DNA from: Actinoplanes oryzae
GTDB taxonomy: Bacteria > Actinomycetota > Actinomycetes > Mycobacteriales > Micromonosporaceae
Length of the DNA: 64,000 nucleotides
Assembly: GCF_030757795.1 (NCBI RefSeq)
Contig: NZ_JAUQWH010000028.1
Location: 1 to 64,000 of the forward strand
Direction of reading: 5' to 3'
A model generated the notes under the pieces. It was not told the origin of the DNA and made no database searches. It saw only the letters and a list, made by a program, of their open reading frames with translations. The position numbers were made by a program, and so were the translations under genes. The first letter of the stretch is position 1, and each line of letters opens with the position of its first letter. Positions 50,447 through 58,878 of the stretch are shown piece by piece.

Positions 50447-51987
50447 GGGACGTACCTGCTTTCTGCCGGGGTGCCGCGCAGCGGGCGGCGGTCGGTGGTG
50501 GCGAAGGTGGCGGCGACGATCTCGTCGGGCCCGCACGGACAGGTCAGCTCCCGCTCCACGTGGCCCTCGCGGAAGACCAGGACCCGGTCGCAGAGCATGG
50601 AGAGCTCGCTCTCGTCGCCGCTGGCCACCAGCACGCCGCAGCCCGCGGCGGCGGCGTCCTTGACGGCGGCGATGATCATTTCCCGGGCGCCGACGTCGAC
50701 GGCCTGGGTCGGCTCGTGCAGGGCCAGCACCTTCGGGTCGCGAACGAGCCACTTGGCCAGCACGACCTTCTGCTGGTTGCCGCCGGAGAGCCGGTGCACG
50801 ACCATGTGCGGGTCCCGGGGCCGCAGATCCAGCCGGTCCAGCCAGGGCGCGAGCCGTTCCCGTTCGGCGCGCCGGCGGATCGGCGCCAGGCTGCGGCCGC
50901 CGGTGCGGGGCAGGGCGGCGTTCTCGGCCACCGTCTGGTCCATGGCGAGGCCGGCCCGCTCCCGATCGCCCGGGATGAGCGCGATGCCCCTGCCGATGGC
51001 CGCCGCGGGCGTCAGCCCGCGCAGGTCGCTGCCGTCCAGGGTGCCCGCCCGCGCGGCCAGGGCCCCGCCCAGCACGTACGGCAGATCCTCGTAGCCGGAG
51101 TCGGCCAGCCCGGTGACCCCGACGATCTCGCCCCGGCCCACGTGCACGTCGACGGCCTGCAGCCGAGCCGTGCGTACGCCCGTCAGGTGCACCGCTTGTG
51201 CCGGGGAGGCGTGGCCGCCGCCCGACCGGATCTGCCCGAGCACCCGGCCGAGCATCAGCTTCGCGAGCGCGCTCTCGCCCAGACCGGCCACGGGCAGGCC
51301 CGCCTCGACGACCTCGCCGTCGCGCAGGACGGTGACCCGGTCGGCCGCCTCCACCACCTCTTCCAGGCGGTGGGTGATCAGCAGGGCCGAGGTGCCCGTA
51401 CGCACCACGCCGTCGAGCATCTCGTAGAAGTGCTCCAGCGACCGGCGCGACAGCGGCCGCGTGGACTCGTCGAAGATGATGAGCCCGCCGCCTGCCGGGG
51501 TGTCCTGCAGCGCCCGGGCGATCGCGACGGTGGCCCGGTCCTCCTCGCTCAGCTGCCGCACGGGTGCGTCGAGCGGCACCGGCCGGCCGAGCCGCTCGAA
51601 CACGCGCCCGGCGGCGTCGCGTTCCTCGGCCCAGCGGATCCGCCGGGAGAAGCGCCGGGCGCGCAGCCGGCCGATGCGCATGTTCTCCAGCACGGTCATC
51701 TCCGGCACGAGCCCCAGCGACTGGTGCACCACGGCGACGCCGCTCGCCCGGGCCTCGCGGGGCTGGACCGGCAGCCGCAGGGCGACGCCGTCCACGTCGG
51801 CGCGGGCGCCGGGCTCCGGGACGTACAGGCCGGTCAGCACCTTGACGAGGGTGGACTTGCCCGAGCCGTTCTGGCCGATCAGCGCGTGGATCTCCCCCGC
51901 GCCGACCGCGAAGCCGACGTCGCGCAGCACCCGGTTGCGGCCGAAGGTGACGGACACGCCCTCGGTGCGCAGGCGGGGCGTGCTCAT
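50443..51987 (-). CDS. ABC importer ATPase, RbsA/MglA type
   Basis: A 514-residue protein with two ABC domains. NBD1 has Walker A GQNGSGKST and an IIFDESTRPLS Walker B, but its signature is degenerate (LSEEDRAT in place of LSGGQ). NBD2 has a degenerate Walker A (LADSGYEDLPYVLGG) and an intact LSGGNQQKV signature. Only one composite ATP site can therefore be fully conserved. It works with the binding protein and the single permease. The ATG overlaps the binding protein stop (ATGA). Confidence 0.9.
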   Translation of the reverse strand: MSTPRLRTEGVSVTFGRNRVLRDVGFAVGAGEIHALIGQNGSGKSTLVKVLTGLYVPEPGARADVDGVALRLPVQPREARASGVAVVHQSLGLVPEMTVLENMRIGRLRARRFSRRIRWAEERDAAGRVFERLGRPVPLDAPVRQLSEEDRATVAIARALQDTPAGGGLIIFDESTRPLSRRSLEHFYEMLDGVVRTGTSALLITHRLEEVVEAADRVTVLRDGEVVEAGLPVAGLGESALAKLMLGRVLGQIRSGGGHASPAQAVHLTGVRTARLQAVDVHVGRGEIVGVTGLADSGYEDLPYVLGGALAARAGTLDGSDLRGLTPAAAIGRGIALIPGDRERAGLAMDQTVAENAALPRTGGRSLAPIRRRAERERLAPWLDRLDLRPRDPHMVVHRLSGGNQQKVVLAKWLVRDPKVLALHEPTQAVDVGAREMIIAAVKDAAAAGCGVLVASGDESELSMLCDRVLVFREGHVERELTCPCGPDEIVAATFATTDRRPLRGTPAESRYVP

Positions 51988-53123
51988 CCGAGGCCCCACA
52001 GCTTCAGATAGGAGGCCGGGAAGTCGGTCGGCCCGAACCACTCGCCGGAGGCCTGCGCCGCGTCGGTGAGGCTGACGCTGCCGATGGTCTCGCGGGTGAA
52101 GAGGCGGATCGGGATCTTGTGCTCGGGCAGGTCGGCGCCGCTCGTGCCGGTCATCATCCGCAGCACCGCGTCGGCGTCGGCCCAGCCCTGGTAGGCCGAG
52201 GCCTGGCTCACCCCGGCGTAGAGGAAGTTGCCGTTCTTCAGCATCTGCAGCCCGGCCAGCTGCGCCGCCCCGGTGAGACCCTTGACGCCCGCGAGCCGGC
52301 CGGCCTGCTGGACTCCGCCGAGGGTGGGCTGCAGGTACTGGTCGAACTCGGAGACGACGTACTTGACGCCGGGGTTCTTCAGCAGCGCCGAGCTGGTCGA
52401 CGAGGGGATCAGCGAGAAGTTCGCCGAGGAGATCGGGTTGATCGTGACCTTGCAGTCCGGGCACTCCTTGGCGAACTCGTCCTTGGCCGCGGTGACGTAG
52501 GCGACGGCGGACGGGCCGTCGGTGCTCTGGTTGATGACGACCTCGGCCTTGCCGCCGGAGTCGTTGATGATCCAGTCGGCGACGGCGACCATCTGGTCCG
52601 AGCCCGGGGCGGTGATGTAGCCGTGCTTCTCGGCCGCGGGGTGCGTCTCGTCGGGCAGCTGGTTCGTGTTGAGCACCGGGATGCCGGCGGCGATCGCGGC
52701 GTCCAGGGCGTTGGCGCCCAGCGCGTACGGGATGGCGTCGGTGACGATCGCCCCGGCCCGCGCCCTGGTCGCCTGGCTCACGCAGGCGGAGATGTCGGTG
52801 GGGGTGGCGTTGCCGTTGCAGGTCTGCACCTTGACGCCGGCCTTGCCGAGCGCGGCCGTGAGCGCCTTCTGGGTCACCCCGAACTGCGGGGCCTGCTGGG
52901 TGATCGGGATGTAGTAGACGGTCTTGCCCTTGACGGCGTCGAGCCCGGAGATCGGGTCGGCCGGGATCGCGTAGCCGGGGTGGGCCTGGGACGCATCGGC
53001 GACCTTGTCGGCGAGCGGGCCCTTGCCGCCGGTGGACGACGCCGCCTGCTCGGTGGCGGTGGTGCAGGCGGCGAGCAGCAGGACGGCTGCGCCGAGGACG
53101 GTGACTGTACGGGGAACGGACAT
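51984..53123 (-). CDS. Substrate-binding lipoprotein of a ribose-type ABC importer
   Basis: A 379-residue lipoprotein (lipobox LLAAC) followed by a type I periplasmic-binding fold: KTVYYIPITQQAPQFG, GAIVTDAIPYALGANAL, AAIAAGIPVLNTNQLPDE, GNFLYAGVSQASAYQGW and ADADAVLRM. It belongs to the sugar/AI-2-like PBP group, although in a catabolic island the ligand is more likely the aromatic or heterocyclic growth substrate. It lies 10 bp after the permease. Confidence 0.88.
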   Translation of the reverse strand: MSVPRTVTVLGAAVLLLAACTTATEQAASSTGGKGPLADKVADASQAHPGYAIPADPISGLDAVKGKTVYYIPITQQAPQFGVTQKALTAALGKAGVKVQTCNGNATPTDISACVSQATRARAGAIVTDAIPYALGANALDAAIAAGIPVLNTNQLPDETHPAAEKHGYITAPGSDQMVAVADWIINDSGGKAEVVINQSTDGPSAVAYVTAAKDEFAKECPDCKVTINPISSANFSLIPSSTSSALLKNPGVKYVVSEFDQYLQPTLGGVQQAGRLAGVKGLTGAAQLAGLQMLKNGNFLYAGVSQASAYQGWADADAVLRMMTGTSGADLPEHKIPIRLFTRETIGSVSLTDAAQASGEWFGPTDFPASYLKLWGLG

Positions 53124-53133
53124 CGGGACCTCC

Positions 53134-54078
53134 TCAGAGGACTTTGCGATGCAGGAGAGTGGAGATCGTGACGGCGACGACGAGGACGCCGCCGTAGAAG
53201 ACCGACGAGACCCAGCCGGCCGCGCCGAGCAGTTGCAGGCCGAGGATCCCGGTGGCGAGGAAGTAGACGGCGAGCAGCGTGCCGAGCGGGTTGAACCGGC
53301 CGGGCTCGAGGATCGCGGTACCCAGGAAGGTGGCCGCGAAGATCGGCAGCAGGTAGGACTGCGAGACCGTGACGTCGAAGCCGCCGGTCGCCGCGGCCGC
53401 GAGCACCCCGCCGGTGCCGGCGATCAGCCCCGCGACGGTGAAGGCGCCGATCCTGATCCGGTGCACCCGGATCCCGGCCAGCCGGCTCACCTCGCGGTTG
53501 GCGCCGACGAAGCGCATCGTGCGCCCGAGCGGGGTGAAGGTCAGGACATAGGCGAAGCCGAGCATGAGGAGCAGGCCCTCGTAGAAGCTGACCGGCAGCC
53601 CGGCGATCGTGGAGAGCGCGATGTTGGCGAACTCGGGCGGCAGCCCGGAGATCGGGGTCAGGTTGGTGATCCAGAGGCCGAGGCCGAGCAGGAAGGTGCC
53701 CATGCCCAGGGTCACGACGATGGTGTTCACGCCCAGCCGTACGGTCAGCCAGCCGTTCACCAGGCCGACCAGCGTGGCGACGGCGATCGCGGCGAGGGCC
53801 GCGAGCCACACGTTCCAGTGCAGGTCGACGTGGAGCACCGCCACGAGCACCGCGGCGAAGCCGAAGTTGGACGCGACGGACATGTCGACGAACTCGCCGA
53901 CGATGATCGTGCACAGCAGCGCGGCGGTGAGGAAGACCAGCGCCTGCTGCGATCCGAAGATGGTCTGGAAGGTGCCCGCCGTCAGGAACGTCTGGGGCAC
54001 GAGCGCGGCGTAGAGGACGGCGAGGACCAGCCAGAACGCCAGCGCGGCGAAGCGGGAGCCGAGGGTGGAGCCGGTCAT
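53134..54078 (-). CDS. ABC importer permease, RbsC type
   Basis: A 314-residue permease with about eight to ten helices. It shows the family signatures LLCTIIVGEFVDMSVASNFG, VNTIVVTLGMGTFLLG, GRTMRFVGANREVSRLAGI and AGLIAGTGGVLAAA. GGGAGGTCAC precedes the ATG at 54078. It is the first gene of the long minus-strand operon and faces the FAD monooxygenase across a 175-bp control region with two GntR boxes. Confidence 0.92.
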   Translation of the reverse strand: MTGSTLGSRFAALAFWLVLAVLYAALVPQTFLTAGTFQTIFGSQQALVFLTAALLCTIIVGEFVDMSVASNFGFAAVLVAVLHVDLHWNVWLAALAAIAVATLVGLVNGWLTVRLGVNTIVVTLGMGTFLLGLGLWITNLTPISGLPPEFANIALSTIAGLPVSFYEGLLLMLGFAYVLTFTPLGRTMRFVGANREVSRLAGIRVHRIRIGAFTVAGLIAGTGGVLAAAATGGFDVTVSQSYLLPIFAATFLGTAILEPGRFNPLGTLLAVYFLATGILGLQLLGAAGWVSSVFYGGVLVVAVTISTLLHRKVL

Positions 54079-54157
54079 GTGACCTCCCGGGAGGGGTGCG
54101 CTCGGCGGAGAACGTAACCGCGGTGATCCGCCCCGGTCAACGGATCCTGCAACTTTG

Positions 54158-54167
54158 TCGTATACGA
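54158..54167. promoter_or_regulatory. GntR box 2
   Basis: TCGTATACGA, a perfect 10-bp palindrome 80 bases upstream of the permease. It matches TCGYATACGA and is 49 bp centre-to-centre from box 3. Confidence 0.62.
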
Positions 54168-54206
54168 AATGAAACACCCTCGACACCTTGAGCGCCGTGC
54201 ACGGTA

Positions 54207-54216
54207 TCGCATACGA
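54207..54216. promoter_or_regulatory. GntR box 3
   Basis: TCGCATACGA within ATCGCATACGAT, 38 bases before the monooxygenase ATG. It is identical to the reverse complement of box 1 at the gntR promoter. Confidence 0.62.
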
Positions 54217-54253
54217 TCCGCGCCGTAGCACCTCCGACCAGCGAGGAGTGCCC

Positions 54254-55513
54254 ATGCCCGACCTCGACATCGCCATCGCCGGCGCCGGACCGGGCGGCCT
54301 GATGACCGCCCTCCGGCTGCACCAGCAGGGCCTGCGCCCCGTGATCTATGAAGCCGTCCCGGAGCTCAGGCCGCTGGGCGTCGGGATCGACGTCAAGGTG
54401 TACGCCACCAGGGAACTCGACGAGCTCGGCCTGCTCGAGGAGTTCCGCACGATCTCCGTCGACGCCCGCGAGTCGCTCTTCTTCAGCCGGCACGGCCAGG
54501 AGATCTACGCCGAGCTCTGCGGCGTGCACATGGGCTACCTCTACGAGCAGCGCTTCGTGCACCGCGGCTACTTCCAGATGTTCCTGTACGACAAGGTGAT
54601 CGAGCGCCTCGGCGCGGACGTCGTGGTGCCGGGCACCCGCGTGCTGCGCTACGACCAGGACGACGCCGGCGTCACGCTGACCCTGCGGCACGCCGACGGG
54701 ACGACCAGCGAGGCGCGGCACGACGTGTTCATCGCCGCCGACGGCATCAAGTCCGCCGCGCGCCGGCAGATGCACCCGGAGAGCGCCGATCCCACGTACT
54801 CCGGCATCACGATGTGGCGCGGCACGACCCTGATGAAGCCGTTCAAGACCGGCGGCACGATCCTGCACATCGGCGATCCCCGGCGGTCGAGCATGATCGT
54901 CTACCCGTTGCTGGACAACTTCGAGGGCACCGGACTCACCCTGGTCAACTGGGTGGTCGAGGCCACCCGTGAGGAGTCCGTGGAGGACTGGAACCAGCGC
55001 GGCACGGTCGACGAGATCCTGCCCTACTACGACGAGTGCGAGATCCCGTTCCTCGACGTGCGGCAGATGCTGCGCGACGCCCGCGAGGTCTACCTCTTCC
55101 CGCTCATCCGGCACGAGCCGCTCGACTCCTGGTGCGACGGGCGGGTCACCCTGCTCGGCGACGCCGCCCACGCCATGTACCCGCGCGGCGGCAACGGGGC
55201 CTGTCAGGCGCTCGTGGACGGCCGGGTGATCGCGGAGAAGCTGGCCACGATCGATGATCCGGTCGCGGCGCTGCGGGCGTACGAGGACGAGCGCCGCGAA
55301 GCCGTCAACCGGATCGTCATGTCGCACCGCGGCGAGGGCTACGAGGTCATCCGCCGGATGGTGGCCGAGCGCACGAACGGCGAGCGCTTCGACGACATCG
55401 AGCAGGTGCTGCCGCTCGCCGAGGCGGACGAGATCTTCAGCCGGTACCACCGGCTCGTCGGCCAGCCCCGCCCGGGCTGGGAGGACGGCCAGGCGACGGG
55501 CTTCCGGTCATGA
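54254..55513 (+). CDS. FAD-dependent aromatic monooxygenase (PhzS-like)
   Basis: A 419-residue class A flavin monooxygenase. The FAD motif is GAGPGGLMTAL at the N-terminus, the DG motif is in FIAADGIKSAAR, and the second FAD motif is GRVTLLGDAAHAMYPRGGNGACQA. It resembles PhzS and hydroxynicotinate/salicylate-type hydroxylases, which hydroxylate or decarboxylatively hydroxylate aromatic acids using NAD(P)H. GCGAGGAG precedes the ATG. It begins the plus-strand operon controlled by GntR boxes 2 and 3. It is the probable first enzyme of the pathway. Confidence 0.9.
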   Translation: MPDLDIAIAGAGPGGLMTALRLHQQGLRPVIYEAVPELRPLGVGIDVKVYATRELDELGLLEEFRTISVDARESLFFSRHGQEIYAELCGVHMGYLYEQRFVHRGYFQMFLYDKVIERLGADVVVPGTRVLRYDQDDAGVTLTLRHADGTTSEARHDVFIAADGIKSAARRQMHPESADPTYSGITMWRGTTLMKPFKTGGTILHIGDPRRSSMIVYPLLDNFEGTGLTLVNWVVEATREESVEDWNQRGTVDEILPYYDECEIPFLDVRQMLRDAREVYLFPLIRHEPLDSWCDGRVTLLGDAAHAMYPRGGNGACQALVDGRVIAEKLATIDDPVAALRAYEDERREAVNRIVMSHRGEGYEVIRRMVAERTNGERFDDIEQVLPLAEADEIFSRYHRLVGQPRPGWEDGQATGFRS

Positions 55514-56703
55514 GCGACTACCGGGACTTCCTCATCCCGGCGGACTCGCCCCGGCTGACCGAGGCGCGCGGGCTGGACCCGTGGACGTACGCGAAGCCGA
55601 TCCGCGCCACGGCACGGGCGCAGGAGCTCATCGAGTTGTGGCAGGGCCTCTACCGGGAGCCGTTCCGGGGCATCACCACCGACGGCACCGTGCGGCCGGG
55701 GCTGTTCCCGATCGCCGACGAGGGCTTCGACGTACGCCCGGCCGTCGCCGCCGCCCGCGCCCTGCTGGACGTGCTCCCCGGCACCGCACGCGTGCGCTAT
55801 CCGATCGACGCCCCTGAATGGCGCGACTGGTACAACCCCGAGTGGCCCATGAACGACCACGGCCTGCGCCTCGACCAGGCTTCCCCCGAGGCCCGCGACG
55901 CGGTCACGGCCCTGCTGCGGGCCTGCTTCAGCGACGACGGGTACGTGAAGACCACGCACGTGCGCGACGCCAACCTGTTCCTCGGCGAGCTGTACGACCT
56001 GCGCACGATCCTCAACGAGTGGAGCTACCACTTCCTGCTCTTCGGCGAGCCCAGCGAGACCGGGCCGTGGGGCTGGAACCTCTACGGGCACCACCTGGCG
56101 CTCAACGTGCTCGTGCTCGGCCCGCAGATCGTCGTCTCCCCCGTGTTCCTGGGCGCGGAGCCGAACGCTGTCGAGGGCCGCTACGAGCTGTTCCGCCGGG
56201 AGGCGCTGACCGCGATCGAGCTGATGCGTGGGCTCCCGTCCGCGGCGCAGGAACAGGCGCGGAGGACCACCGAGCGGTGGCACTTCGCCGACGAACGGCA
56301 GCTCGGGGGCGCGTACCGGGACAACCGCATCATCCCGTACGAGGGGGTCCGCGCGCGTTCCCTGACCGGCGCCCAGCAGAGCGGGCTGCGCGACGTCGTC
56401 GCGAGCTTCCTCGACCTGTTGCCGCGCCGGCCGTTCGAGGCACGGATGCGGCAGGTGGAAGCGGCCCTCGACGACACGTGGTTCAGCTGGATCGGACCCG
56501 CCGACGGCGTCTCGCCCTTCTACTATCGCGTGCAGAGCCCGGTGATCATGGTCGAGTTCGACAACCACACCGGCGTCTGGCTCACCAACACCGAGCCCGC
56601 GCGCTTCCACGTGCACACCATCGTGCGGACGCCCAACGGCAACGACTACGGCAAGGACCTGCTGCGACAGCACTACTCTTCTTCCCACCGGGAGCCGGCG
56701 TGA
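55510..56703 (+). CDS. DUF3500 family protein (paralogue 2)
   Basis: A 397-residue DUF3500 protein, function unknown. It has WGWNLYGHHLALNVLVLG, FSWIGPADGVSPFYYRV, MVEFDN, FHVHTIVR and NDYGKDLLRQHY, all matched in the copy at 45354. The N-terminal ~100 residues are its own. Its ATG overlaps the monooxygenase stop (ATGA), and it is followed by an NTF2-like protein, also overlapping. Tight coupling to the hydroxylase suggests it acts directly on the hydroxylated product. Confidence 0.82.
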   Translation: MSDYRDFLIPADSPRLTEARGLDPWTYAKPIRATARAQELIELWQGLYREPFRGITTDGTVRPGLFPIADEGFDVRPAVAAARALLDVLPGTARVRYPIDAPEWRDWYNPEWPMNDHGLRLDQASPEARDAVTALLRACFSDDGYVKTTHVRDANLFLGELYDLRTILNEWSYHFLLFGEPSETGPWGWNLYGHHLALNVLVLGPQIVVSPVFLGAEPNAVEGRYELFRREALTAIELMRGLPSAAQEQARRTTERWHFADERQLGGAYRDNRIIPYEGVRARSLTGAQQSGLRDVVASFLDLLPRRPFEARMRQVEAALDDTWFSWIGPADGVSPFYYRVQSPVIMVEFDNHTGVWLTNTEPARFHVHTIVRTPNGNDYGKDLLRQHYSSSHREPA

Positions 56704-57107
56704 TCGCGGAGATCCTGGCCGTGGAGGACCGCCGCCGGCGCGCGCTCATCGACGTCGACCTCGACACCCTCGACGAGCTCTTCGACGACAGCCTCGTGCA
56801 CATCCACGCCCCGGGCGTGACGCACACCAAGGCGCAGCTGCTGGAGCACACCGCGACCCGCCGCGCCTATCTCGACATCGTGCGCGGCGAGCTGACCGTG
56901 CGCGTCTTCGGCGACGTCGCCGTGGTGACCGGCCCGATCACCAACCGGCTGCGCACCTCGTCCGGCGGGGAACGCACCCTCGCGGGTGTCGCGACCCAGG
57001 TGCTGCACCGCTCCCCCGGCGGCGGCTGGCGGTTCGTGAGCTTTCAGATGACCCCGTACGGCGAGCAGGCCTGGCCGTCGTTGCCCTCGGAGAAGGAGAG
57101 CGCATGA
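56700..57107 (+). CDS. NTF2-like / DUF4440 family protein
   Basis: A 135-residue small cone-shaped-fold protein: EILAVEDRRRRALIDVDLDTLDELF near the N-terminus, VHIHAPGVTHTKAQLLEH, then VAVVTGPITNRLR and WRFVSFQMTPYG. Members are enzymes (isomerases, dehydratases) or binding proteins. The GTG overlaps DUF3500 paralogue 2 (GTGA) and its stop overlaps the FAH gene. Its role is unknown; an isomerase or dehydratase on a pathway intermediate is plausible. Confidence 0.78.
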   Translation: MIAEILAVEDRRRRALIDVDLDTLDELFDDSLVHIHAPGVTHTKAQLLEHTATRRAYLDIVRGELTVRVFGDVAVVTGPITNRLRTSSGGERTLAGVATQVLHRSPGGGWRFVSFQMTPYGEQAWPSLPSEKESA

Positions 57108-57931
57108 GGATCGCCCGGTTCCACACAGGCGACGGCATCATCCGGGTGGGCCTGGTCGGCGGCGACCGGGTGACCGAGGTGACCGGCGCGGGCGGTTCGG
57201 TGCGTGCGCTGCTGCCCCGGCTGTCGTCGGTGCGAGCCGACGGACCCTCGTACGATCTGGCCGATGTCGTCCTCGCGCCGCCGATCGACGACCCGCAGAA
57301 GTACCTGGCGATCGGCATGAACTACCGGGCGCACGCCGAGGAGGCCGCCAGGGCGGGCATCCCCACGCCGAAGCACCAGCTGTGGTTCAACAAGCAGGTG
57401 TCGTGCCTCGCCGGCCCGTACGACGACATCGTGCGGCCCGCCGTCTCCGAGCAACTCGACTACGAGGTCGAGCTCGGTGTGGTCATCGGCCGGCGGTGCC
57501 GGAACGTGCGGGCCGGGGACGCCCCCTCGGTCGTCGCCGGCTACCTGGTGGCGAACGACGTGTCCGTCCGCGACTGGCTCATGGCCCGTTCTCCCACCTT
57601 CACCCTGGGCAAGTCCTTCGACACCCACGGGCCGATCGGACCCTGGCTGACCACCGCCGACGAGATCCCCGACCCGCACCGGCTCGGCCTGCGCCTGACC
57701 GTCAACGGGGACCAGCGCCAGCAGGGCCGCACCGACGACATGATCCACGACATCTGGGCGCAGATCGCCGAGCTGACCACCGTCATGACGCTCATGCCGG
57801 GCGACATCCTGGCCACCGGCACCCCCTCGGGCATCGGCGCCCCGACCGGCACGTGGCTGCGCCCCGGCGACGTGGTCCGCGCCGAGATCGACGGCCTCGG
57901 CGCGCTCGAGAACAAGGTGGTGGCCGGGTGA
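57104..57931 (+). CDS. Fumarylacetoacetate hydrolase family protein
   Basis: A 275-residue FAH-fold enzyme: KYLAIGMNYRAHAEEAA, LDYEVELGVVIGRRCRNV (metal Glu pair), VANDVSVRDW, GKSFDTHGPIGPWL and ATGTPSGIGAPTG. Such enzymes hydrolyse C-C bonds of 1,3-diketones or decarboxylate and isomerise oxo-acids in meta-cleavage pathways. It overlaps its neighbours on both sides (ATGA, GTGA). Confidence 0.9.
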   Translation: MRIARFHTGDGIIRVGLVGGDRVTEVTGAGGSVRALLPRLSSVRADGPSYDLADVVLAPPIDDPQKYLAIGMNYRAHAEEAARAGIPTPKHQLWFNKQVSCLAGPYDDIVRPAVSEQLDYEVELGVVIGRRCRNVRAGDAPSVVAGYLVANDVSVRDWLMARSPTFTLGKSFDTHGPIGPWLTTADEIPDPHRLGLRLTVNGDQRQQGRTDDMIHDIWAQIAELTTVMTLMPGDILATGTPSGIGAPTGTWLRPGDVVRAEIDGLGALENKVVAG

Positions 57932-58329
57932 GGCGCAGCATCCACGTCGCGGGCTTCGAGCACGCCAACCCGATCCCCGCCGCCAGCCGCATCGGCCCCT
58001 TCGTCTTCTCCGGCGCGATCACCGGCCGCGACCCGCACACCCGCGAGCTGCCCGCCGGCCTGGACGCCCAGTGCGCCCACGTCTTCCGGCACGTCCGCGC
58101 GATCATCGAGGCCGCGGGCGGCACGGTGGACGACATCGCCAAGCTGACCTTCTGGCTGCGCGACCACCACGACCGGGACGCCCTCAACCGGGAGTGGCTC
58201 GCCATGTTCCCCGACCCGGACAGCCGCCCCGCCCGCCACGCGGTGGCCGCCACCCTCGCCGGCGGCACCCTGATCCAGGCCGACTTCATCGCCGTGTGCG
58301 GCTACCCGGCCGCCGCCACCGAACAATGA
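57928..58329 (+). CDS. RidA/YjgF family protein
   Basis: A 133-residue RidA-family protein: FVFSGAITGRDPHT, CAHVFRHVRAIIEAAGGTVDDIAKLTFWL and the Arg-containing DSRPARHAVAATLAGGTLIQADFIAV. RidA proteins hydrolyse reactive enamines/imines; some act on aminoacrylate-like intermediates in nitrogen-heterocycle or aminophenol breakdown. Its presence hints that the substrate contains nitrogen. The GTG start overlaps the FAH stop. Confidence 0.88.
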   Translation: MRRSIHVAGFEHANPIPAASRIGPFVFSGAITGRDPHTRELPAGLDAQCAHVFRHVRAIIEAAGGTVDDIAKLTFWLRDHHDRDALNREWLAMFPDPDSRPARHAVAATLAGGTLIQADFIAVCGYPAAATEQ

Positions 58330-58421
58330 CCGAACAACGCCGCAGCGAATAATTTCCGCCCGGTGACGGCGCACCACCTGCCACGACGGATGTCGATGCA
58401 ATTGATCTCCTCCCGTCCGGG

Positions 58422-58451
58422 TTGACGATCCTCGTGAATGTTGCCTAGTTT
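58422..58451 (+). promoter_or_regulatory. Candidate promoter of the XRE-peptidase operon or a leader RNA
   Basis: TTGACG (58422-58427) is separated by 18 bp from TAGTTT (58446-58451). Start near 58458 would give a ~420-base leader before the XRE ATG. Confidence 0.5.
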
Positions 58452-58503
58452 GGTCGAGTGCGGGGGATATTACGGGACGAGGCACCGGGATCACGACGAT
58501 GCG

Positions 58504-58558
58504 GCACCCGGCGGAATGCGACGCCGGGTGCGCCGCGGATCGGCGGGCATTCCGCCGA
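58504..58558 (+). ncRNA. Two adjacent hairpins in the leader (structured RNA candidate)
   Basis: Hairpin 1 has perfect ten-base arms, GCACCCGGCG (58504-58513) and CGCCGGGTGC (58522-58531), with an eight-base loop. Hairpin 2 has seven-base arms, TCGGCGG (58540-58546) and CCGCCGA (58552-58558), with a five-base loop. They lie about 45-100 bases after the proposed start point. A cis-regulatory leader, an sRNA, or the terminator of the RidA operon are all possible. Confidence 0.4.
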
Positions 58559-58878
58559 CGACATCGATGTCAGACGCTCGACACAGGCACAGCGCGGGCT
58601 CGATCACACGACGGGGACGACATTCCCAGCAATTTTTCAGGGATGACTCCCCGGGCCCGGCAATGACTGTCGGCAATTGTTTCCGAGTGGCGCGCTCCGG
58701 CATTCGACGCACCGTGTGAAGCGCACCGCGGGAATCGTGGACCCGGCCGCTCCGGGCCACTGCGGGCCATTGAATATTTCCATTGTCACACCACGGGGAC
58801 GCGCATTCACCTGCACGTTCACGACGGCCTCGCGGGGCCGCACCGCGGATACCTGTCGATACCACGGGGGTGGAAGAA

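Larger units (their letters stand above)
58330..58878. other. Long leader region with promoter and hairpins before the XRE gene
   Basis: A 549-bp gap with no convincing gene. The open frames 58438-58719 and 58458-58646 have no RBS or known motif. It contains a candidate promoter, two adjacent hairpins and a short GGGA/TCCC stem followed by ATTTTT (about 58613-58635) that may attenuate transcription. The base composition is visibly less GC-rich than the flanking genes. Confidence 0.5.

Noticed and set aside
58438-58719. Possible small precursor peptide for the prolyl oligopeptidase
   Set aside because: No RBS, no leader/core pattern, no Ser/Thr/Cys-rich core and no modifying enzyme nearby.
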